The position numbers and the translations under genes were made by a program. 64,000 nucleotides of DNA from an uncultured Fluviicola sp. (GTDB taxonomy: Bacteria > Bacteroidota > Bacteroidia > Flavobacteriales > Crocinitomicaceae). Below the pieces are notes generated by a model. That model was not told where the DNA came from. It did not search any database and saw only the letters and a program-made list of their open reading frames with translations. Location of the stretch: assembly GCF_946478805.1 (NCBI RefSeq), contig NZ_CAMLDC010000008.1, positions 62,001-126,000 of the forward strand, given 5' to 3'. Shown here piece after piece: positions 1 to 8,761 of this stretch; position 1 is the stretch's first letter; each line of letters begins with the position of its first letter.

Positions 1-1076
1 TTCGTTTTGGCAAATTCCAATTCTTTGAAAGAAGTAATATCGCGCAAGATAATGACATTTCCAATGTGTTGCTTTTCTCGTTCTCCGGTAGGAATGATGG
101 AAATGGGGACTAATTCTTTCTCAAAATAATGTTCTTTTCCATCCACGAAAATGTTCATGAACGGATCTGCTTTTTGCACATTGTTTCCTGCAATTTCTTT
201 CAAATCACGGAGCAGAGAACGGATCAGATCATTGGATAGTGCCAGTTCTTTAGCCGAAATACCAATGAGCCCGGATTTTGGAATGTTCAAAATGTTAATA
301 GCTTCGTTATTGACAAACATGATTTTTCCATATTCGTCCAGTCCAATAACCGGATCATTCATATTGTTAATCAACGTTTCAATTCGCTTTTTTTCATACA
401 ATACTTCAGCGAGTTGGGTACTGTTGTACTCATCCAGCTTTTCGGCCATTGTATTGAAGGATTTGGCCAAGTCCCCGAATTCACTGTGACTTTCGAAAGC
501 TACTCGTTGTTTGTAGTTGCGCGAAGCAATTTGTCGGATACTCTCTGTAAGTTCCTTAATTGGTTTTGCGATGTTGCGAGGTAGCTGAACCAAGAGAATA
601 AATGCTATTAAAAAACAGGAACTTCCTGTAATGACAATCCAAAATAGGGCATCATTGGATGAATCGTTCGCGAGTTTACTTTTTCGTTGAATGGCAGTCA
701 TATTTAACTGCATAATTTGTAAAATATCCTGGCGGATTAATTGACGAATGGGTTCTTTATTTGTATCATGGTTATTCAGTTCTTTTACATGATCTCTTAA
801 ACGTTGTGTTATTTCCCCTTCTCCTGATTCAGTAATGTTTTGAAACTGGAGTTCCATGTTTGCTTTAAAGCGTTTTTCGGCTGTTTGGTCATATGCTTCT
901 TCATCCAGCGAAATCATCATTTTCCGCGAATAATTAAGACTGTTGTAATTAGCTTTTAGAATATTGTCGGTATCATTTTTCAAGGTTAAGATATATCCTC
1001 CCGACACCAATGACAATAGAATGATCAGTAAGAAAAGAAGTCCGACACCAAGTGTGAGTTTTGTTTTGATTTTCAC
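1..1076 (-). CDS. Sensor histidine kinase, N-terminal part (HAMP + PAS), cut by window edge
   Basis: About 358 codons are readable on the minus strand without a stop, from a GTG at 1076-1074 running off the left edge. The protein starts with a membrane segment (KIKTKLTLGVGLLFLLIILL), then about 150 extracytoplasmic helical residues, a second membrane segment (FWIVITGSSCFLIAFILLV), a HAMP linker (IAKPIKELTESIRQI) and a PAS domain (LINNMNDPVIGLDEYGKI). The last visible residues, ELEFAKT, are where a DHp helix with the phospho-accepting His normally begins, so the catalytic half lies outside. It starts 16 bases after the kdpD stop and is probably co-transcribed. I infer that it supplies the kinase missing from the short KdpD and signals to the sigma-54 regulator at 8762-10099. 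GTG was chosen because no ATG lies near the membrane segment. Confidence 0.85.
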   Translation of the reverse strand, partial: MKIKTKLTLGVGLLFLLIILLSLVSGGYILTLKNDTDNILKANYNSLNYSRKMMISLDEEAYDQTAEKRFKANMELQFQNITESGEGEITQRLRDHVKELNNHDTNKEPIRQLIRQDILQIMQLNMTAIQRKSKLANDSSNDALFWIVITGSSCFLIAFILLVQLPRNIAKPIKELTESIRQIASRNYKQRVAFESHSEFGDLAKSFNTMAEKLDEYNSTQLAEVLYEKKRIETLINNMNDPVIGLDEYGKIMFVNNEAINILNIPKSGLIGISAKELALSNDLIRSLLRDLKEIAGNNVQKADPFMNIFVDGKEHYFEKELVPISIIPTGEREKQHIGNVIILRDITSFKELEFAKT

Positions 1077-1092
1077 GGAAAAGAGATTTAAA

Positions 1093-2217
1093 TCAAGAGA
1101 GAATGATCAGATCGATATCGGATGCAGCTAATTTATTGAGTAATTTATTAAAAACCGAGGTTGCAAGAATTACTTTTAAAAGATTGAAATGTGGTTTGCC
1201 AATGCAAACAGTGGTAATTTTTTTTTCTTCAGCGACACGCATGATCGCATCTGTCACATTTTTTTCTTCTACCCGAATAACATCAGCTCCTAATTCGGTA
1301 GCTAATTTAAAATTATTAATGAGGTGTCTTTGCTTGTCAAGTGGAATCCGATCATTGCTTTCAGCAGGAATTTGAACATAAAGGACAAACCACTTGCTAT
1401 GGTAATAATTGGCAAGTCGGGCAGTTTTGCGAAGAACTTTTTTGGCAGTTCTTTCATTGGTACTAATGCATGCAAGCAATTTTTCATGTCGAAAGGAAAC
1501 ATCGTGTGGAATTTCCGTTTCCACTTTTCGTTCTACCTGACTAGCCACTTCTTTCAAAGCCAGTTCACGAAGTTGCAGGATGTTTTCCGGTTTGAAAAAG
1601 TTTGTCAGTGCACGCTGGATTTTATCTGCTTTGTAGATTTTTCCTTCTTTCAATCGGGTCACCAACTCATCTGAAGTCAGGTCAATATTCACGACTTCAT
1701 CAGCTAGTTGCAAGACATTGTCAGGGATTCGTTCGTTCACTTCAATACCTGTAATTTGTCTTATTTCGACATTCAGGCTTTCAATATGTTGAATATTCAC
1801 GGCGCTGATCACATTGATTCCGGCTTCCAGAATATCTAAAATATCCTGCCAGCGTTTTTTGTTCTTGCTTCCTTCAATATTGGTGTGTGCCAATTCATCA
1901 ATGATAACTACTTCCGGGCGCAGGTTAATAATTGCTTGAAGATCCATCTCTTCCAAGTCTTTTCCCTTGTAAAACAGATGTCTCCTTGGAATAACAGGTA
2001 ATCCATGGAGGAGTTCTTGTGTCTCTTCTCTATTGTGTGTTTCAATATAACCGATCTTGACATCGATACCATTGCGGAGTAATGCATGCGCTTCTTGTAA
2101 CATACGATATGTTTTACCCACACCGGCACTCATGCCAATATAGATCTTGAACTTTCCACGTCGCGATCGTTGAATCAGTTCGAGAAAGTGCCGTACATTA
2201 TTTTCCTTTTCTGTCAT
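1093..2217 (-). CDS. kdpD: KdpD-type K+ sensor, N-terminal sensory half only
   Basis: At 374 aa this has the KdpD sensor domain with a Walker A motif (GMSAGVGKT, residues 28-36) and a Walker B-like motif (VVIIDELAHTN, 103-113), followed by a universal-stress-protein domain (about 245-374). E. coli KdpD is about 890 aa and continues into four membrane helices and a histidine kinase. Here the gene stops cleanly after the USP domain. This short form is usual in Bacteroidota, where a separate kinase gene follows, as seen here at 1-1076. The protein would be cytoplasmic and probably modulates that kinase according to K+ or c-di-AMP status; this role is inferred from family knowledge. It is the penultimate gene of the kdp string, separated from the porin gene by a strong hairpin. 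Confidence 0.93.
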   Translation of the reverse strand: MTEKENNVRHFLELIQRSRRGKFKIYIGMSAGVGKTYRMLQEAHALLRNGIDVKIGYIETHNREETQELLHGLPVIPRRHLFYKGKDLEEMDLQAIINLRPEVVIIDELAHTNIEGSKNKKRWQDILDILEAGINVISAVNIQHIESLNVEIRQITGIEVNERIPDNVLQLADEVVNIDLTSDELVTRLKEGKIYKADKIQRALTNFFKPENILQLRELALKEVASQVERKVETEIPHDVSFRHEKLLACISTNERTAKKVLRKTARLANYYHSKWFVLYVQIPAESNDRIPLDKQRHLINNFKLATELGADVIRVEEKNVTDAIMRVAEEKKITTVCIGKPHFNLLKVILATSVFNKLLNKLAASDIDLIILS

Positions 2218-2233
2218 AACCGAATTTAAACTT

Positions 2234-2269
2234 TTAAACAGTCATGCCTCTAAAGACATGACTGTTTAA
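2234..2269 (-). terminator. Hairpin between porin gene and kdpD
   Basis: A 13-bp perfect inverted repeat (TTAAACAGTCATG / CATGACTGTTTAA) with a 10-base loop lies between the porin stop and the kdpD start. On the minus strand it is followed by a mixed T/A stretch, not a clean T-run, so it may act as a partial terminator or a 3'-end stabiliser that lowers expression of the sensor genes relative to the transporter genes. Confidence 0.6.
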
Positions 2270-2314
2270 GTTAATAATTACTGCCAATGGTGAAAATCAC
2301 TCAATATTCCGTTT

Positions 2315-3673
2315 TTAGATTCTAAACAAGATAGCAAATACCAAGCGTGTTTCAGATTTTACTAAGTCTGGTCTCCAGTCTGCTGGTAGCGGTGTTGTAC
2401 TGTAACCCGTTGGTGATGTAACACCCCCATGTCCGGCAAAATAGGGCACACTTGATTGACGGTGGATCAATTCTGCCCGGAAAGTAATGCTTTGATTTGG
2501 CATCCAATCAAAATTCGTTGAAACATCCCATCCTCTAAATTGATCACCCGGATTTGCACTAAATGGATATGCTCCTGCGGTTTGAGTTGGATTGTTTGGA
2601 TCCGGAAGCGGGCTTGCTTGCCCGGTTGGGTAAAGCACCAAATAGCGCCCCGGGTTTGTCATGACTCCACCACCGATTGTCCATGCAAATTTATTCTGTC
2701 CGAACCAAATTCTGTTGTAGAACATTGCACTTGCAAAGTACTGGGCAGGACCAGAAACGCTATCCCCATTTTTCAGTCCATTTACGCCTCCACCTTTTTC
2801 AAAACCAAAATCACCGGTCAAAGAGAAAGCCATACGGCTAACTCCTTTGGATGTCGGTTTGTTGTAGTAACACACAAGCAAACTGTTATCTGAATGGAAA
2901 CGTTTACGATCCTTTAATCCAGCTGCATCAGTACCGTAATAATCATTTGTTAAGAGTTTGACATTGCTGTTTGGAACCCACGTGATATTTGCTCCAACCC
3001 CTGGCATCGCATTGAACTTTCCATAACTCTGCCAGCCATTGATCAACCAGGGTTCAATTTTAAGGGTTTTGGAAGGGAAGATCTGAACGCGAAGGCCATT
3101 GAAAAACCAAGGTGTGTTGTCTGAGGTGAAAGAAGCCTGATATTCCCAGTTTTCATTTTGGTAATAGGAATTCAAACCGATATAAGACATAAACATTCCG
3201 GCATCTACATTAATTCCGTACCATTTTTTGAAATGGTAACCGGCATATGCCTCACTCAGGTAGCGATAAACATTCGCTAATTCATATTGTCCTTTGTAAG
3301 GACTGTAGTCATTTCTTGGAACAACTGTAGATCTTGTTCCGAATTGAGTAACAATGCGCCCACGAGCACCTTTATAATTAAAATCTGCTCCGAGATTTGC
3401 AGAAGATAATTGAATCTCATTATGACGGGCCAAAGCTGTTGATCCTACAACCGTGTTATCGATCGGGTTATTGAATGAATAGTTGTAGTTCACATCAATC
3501 ATGATAACAGGAGTGAAATATTTACTGGTCCAAATTGCAGAATCCCGACGGTCACTTCCATTGTGCCAGGTCATATCGATTCCATCGAATGGAATTTTTT
3601 CTGCTTCTTCTTTCTTTTGAGCTGTTAGCTGTAAACTGATTGCAATTGCAATACAAGTAGTGATTTTTTTCAT
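2315..3673 (-). CDS. Outer-membrane beta-barrel porin of the kdp operon
   Basis: The protein has 452 aa and an N-terminal signal peptide (MKKITTCIAIAISLQLTAQ). The rest is rich in alternating aromatic and polar residues (for example AYAGYHFKKWYGINVDAGM), with repeated Gly-turn segments and a terminal beta strand ending in a hydrophobic pattern (TRLVFAILFRI), as expected of an outer-membrane barrel. It most resembles the OmpL-like putative porin-2 (BBP2) family, as far as I can judge by eye. It lies 42 bases after kdpC on the same strand. I infer that it lets K+ or small solutes through the outer membrane to the Kdp pump. Porin genes in this place are common in Bacteroidota kdp loci, but the substrate is not known from the sequence. 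Confidence 0.85.
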   Translation of the reverse strand: MKKITTCIAIAISLQLTAQKKEEAEKIPFDGIDMTWHNGSDRRDSAIWTSKYFTPVIMIDVNYNYSFNNPIDNTVVGSTALARHNEIQLSSANLGADFNYKGARGRIVTQFGTRSTVVPRNDYSPYKGQYELANVYRYLSEAYAGYHFKKWYGINVDAGMFMSYIGLNSYYQNENWEYQASFTSDNTPWFFNGLRVQIFPSKTLKIEPWLINGWQSYGKFNAMPGVGANITWVPNSNVKLLTNDYYGTDAAGLKDRKRFHSDNSLLVCYYNKPTSKGVSRMAFSLTGDFGFEKGGGVNGLKNGDSVSGPAQYFASAMFYNRIWFGQNKFAWTIGGGVMTNPGRYLVLYPTGQASPLPDPNNPTQTAGAYPFSANPGDQFRGWDVSTNFDWMPNQSITFRAELIHRQSSVPYFAGHGGVTSPTGYSTTPLPADWRPDLVKSETRLVFAILFRI

Positions 3674-3715
3674 CTTTTTTACTTTAATTTTATGTTATTG
3701 ATCGGTCAGTATTGA

Positions 3716-4288
3716 TCACTGATTTACTTGAAATTTTTCCAATGCCAGATTTAATTCCAATACATTGACAGTTGTTGGTCCGAAGACATTAAACAGTGGT
3801 CCTTTCGTGCAGTTTTTCACCAGTATTTGAAGTTGCTCTTCATTTAGATTTCTTACTTGAGCAACTCGTTTGACCTGAACTATTGCCGCTTGTAGTGAAA
3901 TGTTCGGATCAAGTCCGCTTCCAGAAGCTGTAACCAGTTCAGCGGGTACTTCCTTTCGATCCAAATATGGATGGTAAACCAGGAATGTATCGATGCGTAG
4001 TTCTACTTCTTTCAGATAATCGGGATTTGAAGGTCCTTTATTGCTTCCGCCACTTCCTGCACCATTATAGTTTACTGCCGAAGGTCTTCCCCAGAAATAA
4101 CGATTTTTTGTAAATTGCTGACCTTCTTGTTCGAATCCGACAGTTTTTCCCTTGTAAGAAAGAGTCCGACCTTTTCCGTGTCCTGGAGCTAATTGGCCAA
4201 TGCCGGAAATCAGAAGTGGATATGCTACTGATAATAGCAACATACATAGTAAAGTGAAGAGATTGATTGCTAATATTTTTTTGAACAT
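3716..4288 (-). CDS. kdpC: K+-transporting ATPase subunit C
   Basis: KdpC is the single-span accessory subunit that stabilises ATP binding by the KdpFABC pump in the inner membrane. The 190-aa protein has one N-terminal membrane helix (ILAINLFTLLCMLLLSVAYP) and the family signature near residues 120-140 (LVTASGSGLDPNISLQAA, followed by QVKRVAQVRNL). The length matches the family. It follows kdpB after 11 bases and precedes the porin gene. Function is assigned from both motif and operon position. Confidence 0.97.
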   Translation of the reverse strand: MFKKILAINLFTLLCMLLLSVAYPLLISGIGQLAPGHGKGRTLSYKGKTVGFEQEGQQFTKNRYFWGRPSAVNYNGAGSGGSNKGPSNPDYLKEVELRIDTFLVYHPYLDRKEVPAELVTASGSGLDPNISLQAAIVQVKRVAQVRNLNEEQLQILVKNCTKGPLFNVFGPTTVNVLELNLALEKFQVNQ

Positions 4289-4299
4289 GGCGAATGATA

Positions 4300-6336
4300 T
4301 TAAATGAATAATGACACAAATAAGTCAAGTAATTTGATTCCAATGAAAGGGATAATTACACCACCCAACCCGTAAATAAGCAGGTTACGACGAAGAATGG
4401 CACTTGCCCCGATTGGTTTATAGGCAACTCCCTTTAGTGCCAATGGGATCAATGCAGGAATAATCAGTGCATTAAAAATGACTGCTGAAAGGATTGCACT
4501 TTCAGGACTGTGCAAATGCATGATATTTAATCCTTCCAAAGATGGAATAGATGCAATAAACAAGGCTGGGACGATGGCGAAATACTTTGCAATATCATTC
4601 GCTATGGAAAAAGTGGTTAACGTACCACGTGTCATCAAGAGTTGTTTTCCGATTTCTACAATTTCAATAAGTTTGGTTGGATCGTTATCCAAATCAACCA
4701 TGTTACCTGCTTCTTTTGCAGCTTGAGTTCCGCTGTTCATTGCTACACCAACATCTGCCTGAGCCAAAGCGGGAGCATCATTTGTACCATCTCCCATCAT
4801 AGCTACCAACTTACCACTTTCTTGTTCTTTTCGGATATAGGACATTTTGTCTTCTGGTTTCGCTTCGGCAATGAAATCGTCTACGCCCGCTTTTTCAGCA
4901 ATGTATTTTGCTGTTAGTGGATTGTCGCCGGTAACCATCACCGTTTTAACTCCCATTTTGCGCAATCGGTCAAATCGTTCCAAAATACCAGGCTTGATAA
5001 TGTCTTGAAGTTCAACAACTCCAACGACTTTGTCATTTTCACAAACTACCAATGGAGTCCCACCATTATTGGAAATGGCAGTAACATCCACAACTGTTTT
5101 TTCGGGAAATTCATTTCCTGCTTTTTCAACAATTGTTCGTATGGCATCAAATGCACCTTTTCGAATAGTTGTATTTTGAAATTGAATCCCGGAACTGCGT
5201 GTTTCTGCCGTAAATTTGATAAAAGTTGCGTTTATTGCCGATGCGCCAATTGCTTCTATATTTGTTCCTAATTGTTGTGCCAGTTCCAAGATTGACTTCC
5301 CCTCCGGAGTTTCGTCGTTGAGAGAAGTTAATACTGCACAACGGATTAGGTGCTTTTGGTCTTCATCCAATGCATAAAATGCTGTTGCTTTGCGGTTACC
5401 GATGGTAATGGTGCCCGTTTTGTCCAATAAAAGTACGTCAATATCTCCGGCAGTTTCTACCGCCTTGCCCGATTTGGTAATGACATTCGCACGCAATGCC
5501 CGATCCATTCCAGCGATTCCAATTGCAGAAAGTAATCCTCCGATCGTAGTTGGAATCAGACACACAAATAGGGAAATGAATGCTGCAATGGTTATTGGAG
5601 TGTTTGAATAATCTGCAAAGGGTTTCAAGGTAACGCAGACAATGATGAAAATGAGTGTGAAAGCTGCCAGCAGAATCGTTAATGCAATTTCATTTGGGGT
5701 TTTCTGACGACTGGCGCCTTCAACCAATGCGATCATCTTATCCAGAAAACTTTCGCCTGGTTCAGTTGTGACAATGACTTTGATTTTGTCCGATAAGACT
5801 TTTGTTCCTCCTGTTACACTGCTTTTATCACCTCCGGCTTCGCGAATTACTGGTGCAGATTCTCCTGTAATAGCACTTTCATCAATGGTTGCAATGCCTT
5901 CAATGATTTCACCATCGGTAGGGATAATGTCATCGGCTTCACAGACGAAAACGGCTCCTTTGCGTAATTCGGAAGAATTCACCAAGCGAATTTCTCCGTT
6001 TTCAAGTAATTGTTTTGCAGGGGTTTCTTCCCGCGTTTTTCGTAAACTATTGGCTTGTGCTTTTCCCCGTGCTTCTGCAAGTGCTTCCGCAAAATTAGCA
6101 AAAAGTAAGGTTGCAAACAGGATAAGGAAAATAGTGAAGTTATATCCGAAACCACCTTGGTCGGATTCTCCGAAAAGAATGAACAAACAGACGATTAGTA
6201 TCACTGCTGTTCCGATCTCAACGGTAAACATGACCGGATTTTTCCACATAATCCGTGGTTTCAACTTGATGAATGATTCTTTTAATGCGTCTCGAACCAG
6301 TTGACGGTCAAATAATGATATTTGTTGATTACTCAT
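4300..6336 (-). CDS. kdpB: K+-transporting P-type ATPase, catalytic subunit B
   Basis: This 678-aa P-type ATPase hydrolyses ATP to drive K+ uptake. The phosphorylated aspartate is D305 in DKTGT (305-309). The actuator-domain TGES motif is at 157-160; its Ser corresponds to the residue that is phosphorylated to inhibit the E. coli pump (Ser162 there). The hinge motif [19 protein letters not shown] and the MVTGDNP motif are intact. Membrane helices are visible at about 37-55, 66-82, 217-235 and 248-270, with three more near the C-terminus. It lies 8 bases after kdpA. Nothing is truncated, so the pump should be functional. Confidence 0.98.
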   Translation of the reverse strand: MSNQQISLFDRQLVRDALKESFIKLKPRIMWKNPVMFTVEIGTAVILIVCLFILFGESDQGGFGYNFTIFLILFATLLFANFAEALAEARGKAQANSLRKTREETPAKQLLENGEIRLVNSSELRKGAVFVCEADDIIPTDGEIIEGIATIDESAITGESAPVIREAGGDKSSVTGGTKVLSDKIKVIVTTEPGESFLDKMIALVEGASRQKTPNEIALTILLAAFTLIFIIVCVTLKPFADYSNTPITIAAFISLFVCLIPTTIGGLLSAIGIAGMDRALRANVITKSGKAVETAGDIDVLLLDKTGTITIGNRKATAFYALDEDQKHLIRCAVLTSLNDETPEGKSILELAQQLGTNIEAIGASAINATFIKFTAETRSSGIQFQNTTIRKGAFDAIRTIVEKAGNEFPEKTVVDVTAISNNGGTPLVVCENDKVVGVVELQDIIKPGILERFDRLRKMGVKTVMVTGDNPLTAKYIAEKAGVDDFIAEAKPEDKMSYIRKEQESGKLVAMMGDGTNDAPALAQADVGVAMNSGTQAAKEAGNMVDLDNDPTKLIEIVEIGKQLLMTRGTLTTFSIANDIAKYFAIVPALFIASIPSLEGLNIMHLHSPESAILSAVIFNALIIPALIPLALKGVAYKPIGASAILRRNLLIYGLGGVIIPFIGIKLLDLFVSLFI

Positions 6337-6344
6337 GATTGTTC

Positions 6345-8072
6345 TTAATGAATTTGACTAAAATATTCCGCGAATGGTCCTAGTGCGAGAGCGGGGAAGA
6401 ACGACAAGGCAGCAATAATGAAAATGACTGCAAAAATCATAATCCCGAATACAGGAGTATCCGTTTGCAAGGTTCCAGCACTTTCCGGAACATGTTTTTT
6501 TCCTGCTAGTAAACCGGCAATGGCTAAAGGACCAACAATCGGTAAAAAGCGACTCAGGAGCAGGACAATTCCCGTGGTAATATTCCAGAAAGGATTGTTA
6601 TCAGCCAATCCTTCAAAGCCGCTTCCATTATTTGCTGCACTGGAAGTGTATTCGTACAACATTTCGGAGAAACCGTGGTGACCAGGATTATTGAGCCATC
6701 CCGAAGCTTTTCCGTCGTACCAATAGCCCATAGTAGTATTGTGTGAAACAAAATACGCGGAAAGAGCGGTTCCTGATAAAATCAGTAATGGATGGAGAAT
6801 CGCAATAAAAGCGGCAATTTTCACTTCTCTTGCCTCCACTTTCTTTCCCAGGAATTCAGGTGTTCGTCCAACCATCAAGCCGGAAATGAATACGGCAAGA
6901 ATGATGAAAATATAAAAGTTCAGGAATCCGACGCCAACACCTCCGTAGAATGAGTTTGCCATCATTCCCAACATGGCCATACCTCCTGTAATTGGAGTAA
7001 AACTATCGTGCATGGCATTTACAGATCCATTGGAAGTAACCGTTGTTGTAATTCCCCAGTAAGCAGAAGCTTCAGCTCCAAATCGGACTTCTTTTCCTTC
7101 CATGCTTCCGGTCGATTGATCGATTCCCATTTCTGTAATGGCGCGATTCCCTTTCATTTCCTGTGAAATAGAGGGGATGAGTAAGAGTAAAAAACCAAGG
7201 GTCATAACTCCCATAATCATCCAGGCCATTTTTCTTCGCTTCAGATAATATCCTAATGCAAAGACTATTGCAATTGGAATGAGTACAATAAGAATGTTTT
7301 CAACCATGTTCGTCAGATAAGTTGGGTTTTCCAAAGGGTGAGCAGAATTCACTCCGAAAAAACCACCCCCGTTCGTTCCTGCTTGTTTGATTGCTACCAT
7401 GGCTGCTGCCGGTCCGCGTGAAACAACTTGTTCTTCACCTTGAAGGGTCGTGATCGTTTCTTTTCCTTCCCATGTCATAGGAGTGCCGCTGAATACCAGG
7501 ATAATAGCAGCTACAAATGAAACCGGGAGCAGAATTCGCGTACAACTTTTAATAAAGTAATTGTAAAAGTTACCCAATTGATTCGTTTGCTTATTACGCA
7601 TGGCATTGAACACCATTGCGCAAGCGGCCATTCCGGTCCCGGCTGTAACAAACTGTAGAAACATGATTCCGCCGATCTGTGAGAGGTAAGAAAGCCCCGT
7701 TTCACCGGAATAATGCTGCAAATTGCAGTTGACAAGAAAAGAAATGGTGGTATTGAATGCCAGGTCGGGCGACATGGATGGATTGTGGTCCGGGTTTAAT
7801 GGAAGCCATCCTTGATTTAACAGGAGAAGAAAACAAAGGAAAAACCACACTAAGTTGATTCCTAAGAGTGCATAAATATGATGTTTCCAACTCATTTCAC
7901 GCGTTCCATCAATACCGCTGAACCGGAAGAAGAAACGTTCAATGGGATTAAAAACTGGATCGAGAAGTGTTTTTTCACCCAGATAAACTTTTCCAATATA
8001 GCGTCCTAAAGGAATTGCAATTGCAACAGTCAGGACAAACATGGCAATAACGCCAAACAATTCAGTATTCAT
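6345..8072 (-). CDS. kdpA: K+-transporting ATPase, K+-channel subunit A
   Basis: KdpA is the channel-like subunit of KdpFABC that binds K+ from the periplasm. The 575-aa polytopic protein has the characteristic loop [17 protein letters not shown], the N-x-N-x-Q-x-Y-S-G-E-like loop ([12 protein letters not shown]) and NNGSGFEGL, all parts of the four pseudo-repeat selectivity filter. The length is close to the E. coli subunit (557 aa). The start ATG (8072-8070) is only 3 bases after the kdpF stop, which shows tight translational linkage. Confidence 0.98.
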   Translation of the reverse strand: MNTELFGVIAMFVLTVAIAIPLGRYIGKVYLGEKTLLDPVFNPIERFFFRFSGIDGTREMSWKHHIYALLGINLVWFFLCFLLLLNQGWLPLNPDHNPSMSPDLAFNTTISFLVNCNLQHYSGETGLSYLSQIGGIMFLQFVTAGTGMAACAMVFNAMRNKQTNQLGNFYNYFIKSCTRILLPVSFVAAIILVFSGTPMTWEGKETITTLQGEEQVVSRGPAAAMVAIKQAGTNGGGFFGVNSAHPLENPTYLTNMVENILIVLIPIAIVFALGYYLKRRKMAWMIMGVMTLGFLLLLIPSISQEMKGNRAITEMGIDQSTGSMEGKEVRFGAEASAYWGITTTVTSNGSVNAMHDSFTPITGGMAMLGMMANSFYGGVGVGFLNFYIFIILAVFISGLMVGRTPEFLGKKVEAREVKIAAFIAILHPLLILSGTALSAYFVSHNTTMGYWYDGKASGWLNNPGHHGFSEMLYEYTSSAANNGSGFEGLADNNPFWNITTGIVLLLSRFLPIVGPLAIAGLLAGKKHVPESAGTLQTDTPVFGIMIFAVIFIIAALSFFPALALGPFAEYFSQIH

Positions 8073-8075
8073 GAA

Positions 8076-8153
8076 TTAGAATTTTTCAGGTTTGAGAAGC
8101 ACATAGCCGAGATAGATAAACACAGCAATAGCGAGAATAAATAGAGCGATCAT
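8076..8153 (-). CDS. kdpF: KdpF, small stabilising subunit of the Kdp pump
   Basis: A 25-codon ORF on the minus strand encodes MIALFILAIAVFIYLGYVLL followed by KPEKF. This is one membrane helix ending in the K-P-E-x-F tail that is typical of KdpF. It sits directly before kdpA with a 3-base gap, the standard position. KdpF is a lipid-like stabiliser of the KdpABC complex in E. coli. The identification rests on the length, the helix, the terminal motif and the position. Confidence 0.9.
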   Translation of the reverse strand: MIALFILAIAVFIYLGYVLLKPEKF

Positions 8154-8155
8154 AA

Positions 8156-8239
8156 TTAAACGTTTTCAAAGAATTGGACAGCTTTGTAACAAAGCCAAAA
8201 TAGAAGCAATGTCAATAATGTTAAAAGTGTGATTTCCAT
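8156..8239 (-). CDS. 27-aa single-span membrane peptide upstream of kdpF
   Basis: A 27-codon ORF (ATG 8239-8237, TAA 8158-8156) encodes MEITLLTLLTLLLFWLCYKA followed by VQFFENV, a membrane helix with a short charged tail. Its stop codon is 2 bases before the kdpF ATG, so the two are likely translationally coupled. I do not know a named family. It could be a second small Kdp subunit, a regulator of the pump, or a leader peptide whose translation controls kdpF-kdpA expression. The hydrophobic pattern and tight spacing argue for a real gene, but 27 codons can occur by chance. Confidence 0.6.
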   Translation of the reverse strand: MEITLLTLLTLLLFWLCYKAVQFFENV

Positions 8240-8324
8240 GTTGTTGAGATTGAGATGTTATATAAATCTATTCTATGCAAAATGAAATGAACATGATGCT
8301 GAATATCAAACGAAGTGATTTCTA

Positions 8325-8603
8325 TCATATACCACTCGCGTTTATTTGCTTCACATATTCGCTTTCCAGAAGTTCAGGAAGTGGAATGTTTGAAGCTGCT
8401 CTATTCATTTCCATGAAACAGGAGTAAGAGAATAAAAACCCGTTAACCACTGCGTTTTTCATTTCGTTTGTCCCCGTTCTAAGCTGGTGTTCCGCAATTG
8501 TGAGGCAATCGTTCACGCGTTTGAAGTTCCCTTTCAGGACATACTGTTTGGTTAATTCAGCCAAATGATTCATTCGTCTGTAATTGTTTCTTATACGCAT
8601 CAT
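8325..8603 (-). CDS. Conserved-looking 92-aa helical protein of the kdp locus
   Basis: The 92-aa protein is soluble, basic at the N-terminus (MMRIRNNYRRMNHLAELTKQ) and predicted all-helical. It has a single Cys-containing hydrophobic stretch (GFLFSYSCFMEM) and the C-terminal tail YVKQINASG. I recall similar small proteins beside kdp genes in other Bacteroidota, but cannot name the family with certainty. It is the first gene of the kdp string, lying 85 bases before the small membrane peptide and after a sigma-54-like promoter. Two ATGs are adjacent (8603 and 8600). A regulatory or assembly role in Kdp is inferred from position only. Confidence 0.8.
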   Translation of the reverse strand: MMRIRNNYRRMNHLAELTKQYVLKGNFKRVNDCLTIAEHQLRTGTNEMKNAVVNGFLFSYSCFMEMNRAASNIPLPELLESEYVKQINASGI

Positions 8604-8615
8604 TTTTTTAAATTT

Positions 8616-8631
8616 TAAAAACGCTGTGCCA
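8616..8631 (-). promoter_or_regulatory. Candidate sigma-54 promoter of the kdp operon
   Basis: Read on the minus strand, TTGGCAC is a perfect -24 half (8632-8626). The -12 half at the right spacing is T-rich (TTTTA) and lacks the usual GC, so the site is only half convincing. It ends about 13 bases before the 92-aa gene. The adjacent sigma-54-type regulator gene makes the assignment more plausible. Confidence 0.45.
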
Positions 8632-8715
8632 ATTCTTATTCCATTAAATAGCTTTCGATTCTAACTCCTTGTTAAATAAGTGTTTTGAATAAATTTGAAA
8701 TTTTAGGGCATAAAA

Positions 8716-8740
8716 AAAGCCTATCAAAATGATAGGCTTT
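8716..8740 (-). terminator. Intrinsic terminator of the response regulator gene
   Basis: An 11-bp perfect stem (AAAGCCTATCA / TGATAGGCTTT) with a 3-base loop is followed on the minus strand by seven Ts. It lies 22 bases after the regulator stop and separates it from the kdp string. Confidence 0.9.
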
Positions 8741-8761
8741 TATCAAAATGAGAGCTTGAGC

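Noticed and set aside
151..489. 112-aa plus-strand ORF at the left edge
   Set aside because: It is antisense to the clearly coding HAMP-PAS kinase frame, which is open through the whole region.
1093..2217. KdpD truncation as a pseudogene
   Set aside because: The frame ends cleanly after the USP domain and a kinase gene follows immediately, which is the usual arrangement in this phylum.
8240..8324. A second sigma-54 site directly upstream of the 27-aa peptide
   Set aside because: A TTTTGCA (-12-like) is present near 8280, but the sequence at -24 (TTCATTT) does not match TGGCAC.
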